Shown: positions 38,307-39,610 of the stretch, piece by piece
How the letters are laid out: every line of letters starts with the position of its first letter
How positions within the stretch are numbered: position 1 is the stretch's first letter
Virus record (IMG/VR): IMGVR_UViG_3300032240_002138
Span: 1 to 39,610 of that record
DNA: 39,610 nucleotides
DNA from: a virus
Strand: one strand, 5' to 3'
Translations under genes and position numbers: made by a program
The notes under the pieces: model-generated
The model's input: only the letters and a program-made list of their open reading frames with translations
Databases searched by the model: none
What the model was told of the DNA's origin: nothing

Positions 38307-39431
38307 ATGTCAAGAATTTCATTAAAGCGTCTTTTAGAAGTTGATTGGAGTAAATTTTCAGATGTGGATAAAGTATGTTTAACATCTGAAGAAGTAGAGG
38401 CGAGATTAAATGCCGAGCTTGACAGGTTAAAAACTCCTACAAAATCTCGTCAAACTGCAAGTAAAGATTTTGCCAGAATCTCTAAAGGAAATATCCCAAC
38501 TTTTTCTGAAGGCAAGGCCAATATTGTTCAATTTATTAAAGATATCGCTAAAAGACCAAAAACAATATTTGACGAAGGAGAAAAATCTAAACATACCACT
38601 GATGAAAATATCATGACGATTAATACAGGCATTCCTGCATTAAAAGCGGTTCTTTGGGATGAAGAAGCTAAAAAATTCTATACAATAACAACTTGTCCAG
38701 GTGCAGGTCAATGTATTAAACCTTGCTATGCAATGAAAGGATTTTATATCATGAACGATGGCAAAAACCTGAAATTAATCAATCGTCTTCAATTAATGAT
38801 GAATCATCCTGATGAATATGAACGACTTGCATACAATGAAGCAGAAGTTTTTGCTTTTAAAGCAAAACAATCTGGTAAAACGTTGCAAATTAGATGGAAT
38901 GATGCTGGTGATTTTTTTTCAAAAGTTTATTTCGATATAGCTACACACGTTACCGATAAACTTAAATTGGCGGGATATGACGTTAATTCTTATGCATATA
39001 CAAAAGTTGGAAAATACATTTCATTAGGTGCTGAAAAAGGTATGACCATGAATTTTTCTGGAGGTGCAGCGGAAAAAGAAAAACAACAGGTTGAACTTGG
39101 AAAGATAAAAACTTCAGAAATCGTACCAAAAGAAGTTTTTGCAGATTTGTTTATTGGGTTCAAGGGAAGATTTGAGAAGGATGAAAACGGTTTGACTAAA
39201 TTTAAAGACCCTGAAACGGGTAGACCAGAGTTAAAACGAAGAATTGTAAAACATTATGCCCATAAACAAGGTTTTGATAATTTATCTGTGGATAATTTAT
39301 TATTTACCGACGAATTACCTCCTAGAATTGGAACGCCATTACAATATGACGCAATAATTTTACCAAATAACGATTCAGACCGCCCCGCCCAACGCAGTGA
39401 TGTTCGTACCACGTTTTTATTAGTTCACTAA
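38307..39431 (+). CDS. Gp88-like phage protein
   Basis: 374 residues. The central segment ITTCPGAGQCIKPCYAMKG near residue 129-148 and the preceding NTGIPALKAVLW match the phage Gene product 88 family pattern (nTgxxAxK ... CPGAxxCxxxCYA). The region LQIRWNDAGDFFSKVYFD further on is also typical. The clustered cysteines could hold a metal or an iron-sulfur centre. The N-terminus MSRISLKRLLEVDWSKF resembles the capsid-targeting-like starts of the other late-motif genes. The molecular function of Gp88 proteins is not established. It is transcribed separately, between a terminator and the next early promoter. Confidence 0.72.
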   Translation: MSRISLKRLLEVDWSKFSDVDKVCLTSEEVEARLNAELDRLKTPTKSRQTASKDFARISKGNIPTFSEGKANIVQFIKDIAKRPKTIFDEGEKSKHTTDENIMTINTGIPALKAVLWDEEAKKFYTITTCPGAGQCIKPCYAMKGFYIMNDGKNLKLINRLQLMMNHPDEYERLAYNEAEVFAFKAKQSGKTLQIRWNDAGDFFSKVYFDIATHVTDKLKLAGYDVNSYAYTKVGKYISLGAEKGMTMNFSGGAAEKEKQQVELGKIKTSEIVPKEVFADLFIGFKGRFEKDENGLTKFKDPETGRPELKRRIVKHYAHKQGFDNLSVDNLLFTDELPPRIGTPLQYDAIILPNNDSDRPAQRSDVRTTFLLVH

Positions 39432-39437
39432 TAAAAG

Positions 39438-39466
39438 TTGACTTTTGTTGGTATTTGTGATAATAT
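39438..39466 (+). promoter_or_regulatory. Early leaderless promoter
   Basis: TTGACT (39438-39443), 17-base spacer, TAATAT (39461-39466), 6 bases to the ATG at 39473. Confidence 0.75.
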
Positions 39467-39472
39467 CACCAA

Positions 39473-39610
39473 ATGAACACTTTTGATAAATTAGAAAAAT
39501 ATCTGAAATCCAGAGAACATTTTGGGCAGAAATTACCAGAAATTCGTTATTTTGATGGAACCAATTCCTTTTCCACTTCATCAGGCCAATACAAATCAGA
39601 AACTTTAGAA
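39473..39610 (+). CDS. Hypothetical protein, 3' end beyond the window
   Basis: 46 codons are visible, starting MNTFDKLEKYLKSREHFGQK; the frame is still open at the right edge. No family can be assigned. The start is fixed by the leaderless promoter placing +1 on the A of the ATG. Confidence 0.6.
   Translation, partial: MNTFDKLEKYLKSREHFGQKLPEIRYFDGTNSFSTSSGQYKSETLE

Noticed and set aside
1-39610. tRNA genes, CRISPR arrays and insertion sequences
   Set aside because: Looked for cloverleaf-like arms, regularly spaced repeats and transposase motifs while reading; none found. A tRNAscan-type search would be decisive, since short structured RNAs are easy to miss by eye.

Overview
The window is AT-rich, almost fully coding, and has all the marks of a large tailed bacteriophage with a T4-like replisome. 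It encodes a family B DNA polymerase (truncated by the left edge of the window and split by an intein), a gp45-like sliding clamp and a gp44-like clamp loader ATPase. Genes are packed into overlapping operons (many ATGA or TAATG junctions). I saw no tRNA, rRNA, CRISPR array or IS element. Nothing in the window names the host.

Layout: (1) 1-6778, plus strand: replication genes and small early proteins. (2) 6784-14890 plus strand and 14879-17497 minus strand: a surface-glycan style cluster with several glycosyltransferases, a glycosyltransferase-methyltransferase fusion, a sulfotransferase, a CCA-adding-type nucleotidyltransferase fused to an accessory domain, and remnants of decayed genes. Four of these proteins share a recurring domain with a D-x-R-x-L-G signature. 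(3) 17550-23076, plus strand: a late-type operon with DUF5661-like proteins, an ArdC-like/zinc metallopeptidase protein, a lysozyme and a membrane protein. (4) 23129-27720, plus strand: an SNF2-type helicase, DNA-binding proteins and a GDP-mannose 4,6-dehydratase-like enzyme. (5) 27761-37545, mostly minus strand: many short early genes including HNH nuclease, ClpP-type protease, APS-kinase-like protein, three calcineurin-type phosphoesterases, polynucleotide kinase, HAD phosphatase, a cyclic-phosphate-processing receiver (cREC)-like protein, an ABC-ATPase/GNAT fusion and a DraRnl-type RNA ligase. A GIY-YIG homing endonuclease sits inside this block on the plus strand. (6) 37629-39610, plus strand: late-type genes, including a Gp88-like protein, and the start of a further early gene.

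Two promoter classes can be read directly. About a dozen genes have a near-consensus TTGACA/TATAAT promoter whose -10 box lies only 6-9 bases before the ATG, so their transcripts should be leaderless or nearly so; they lie mostly in the replication and nucleic-acid-metabolism blocks. A second group of genes has the motif ATATTTATAT (or a close variant) ending about 3-6 bases before the ATG and no sigma70-like boxes; these look like late genes, and several have N-termini resembling the T4 capsid-targeting sequence with a gp21-like L/I-x-E cleavage site.

Taken together, the most interesting themes are: a probable RNA-repair suite (kinase, HAD and metallophosphatases, cREC, nick-sealing ligase); a glycan-building and possibly glycan-sulfating cluster (glycosyltransferases, sulfotransferase, APS-kinase-like protein, GMD-like enzyme) built with a shuffled accessory domain; an ABC-GNAT fusion of unknown role; and a candidate set of head-packaged, ejected proteins that may include an anti-restriction protein.
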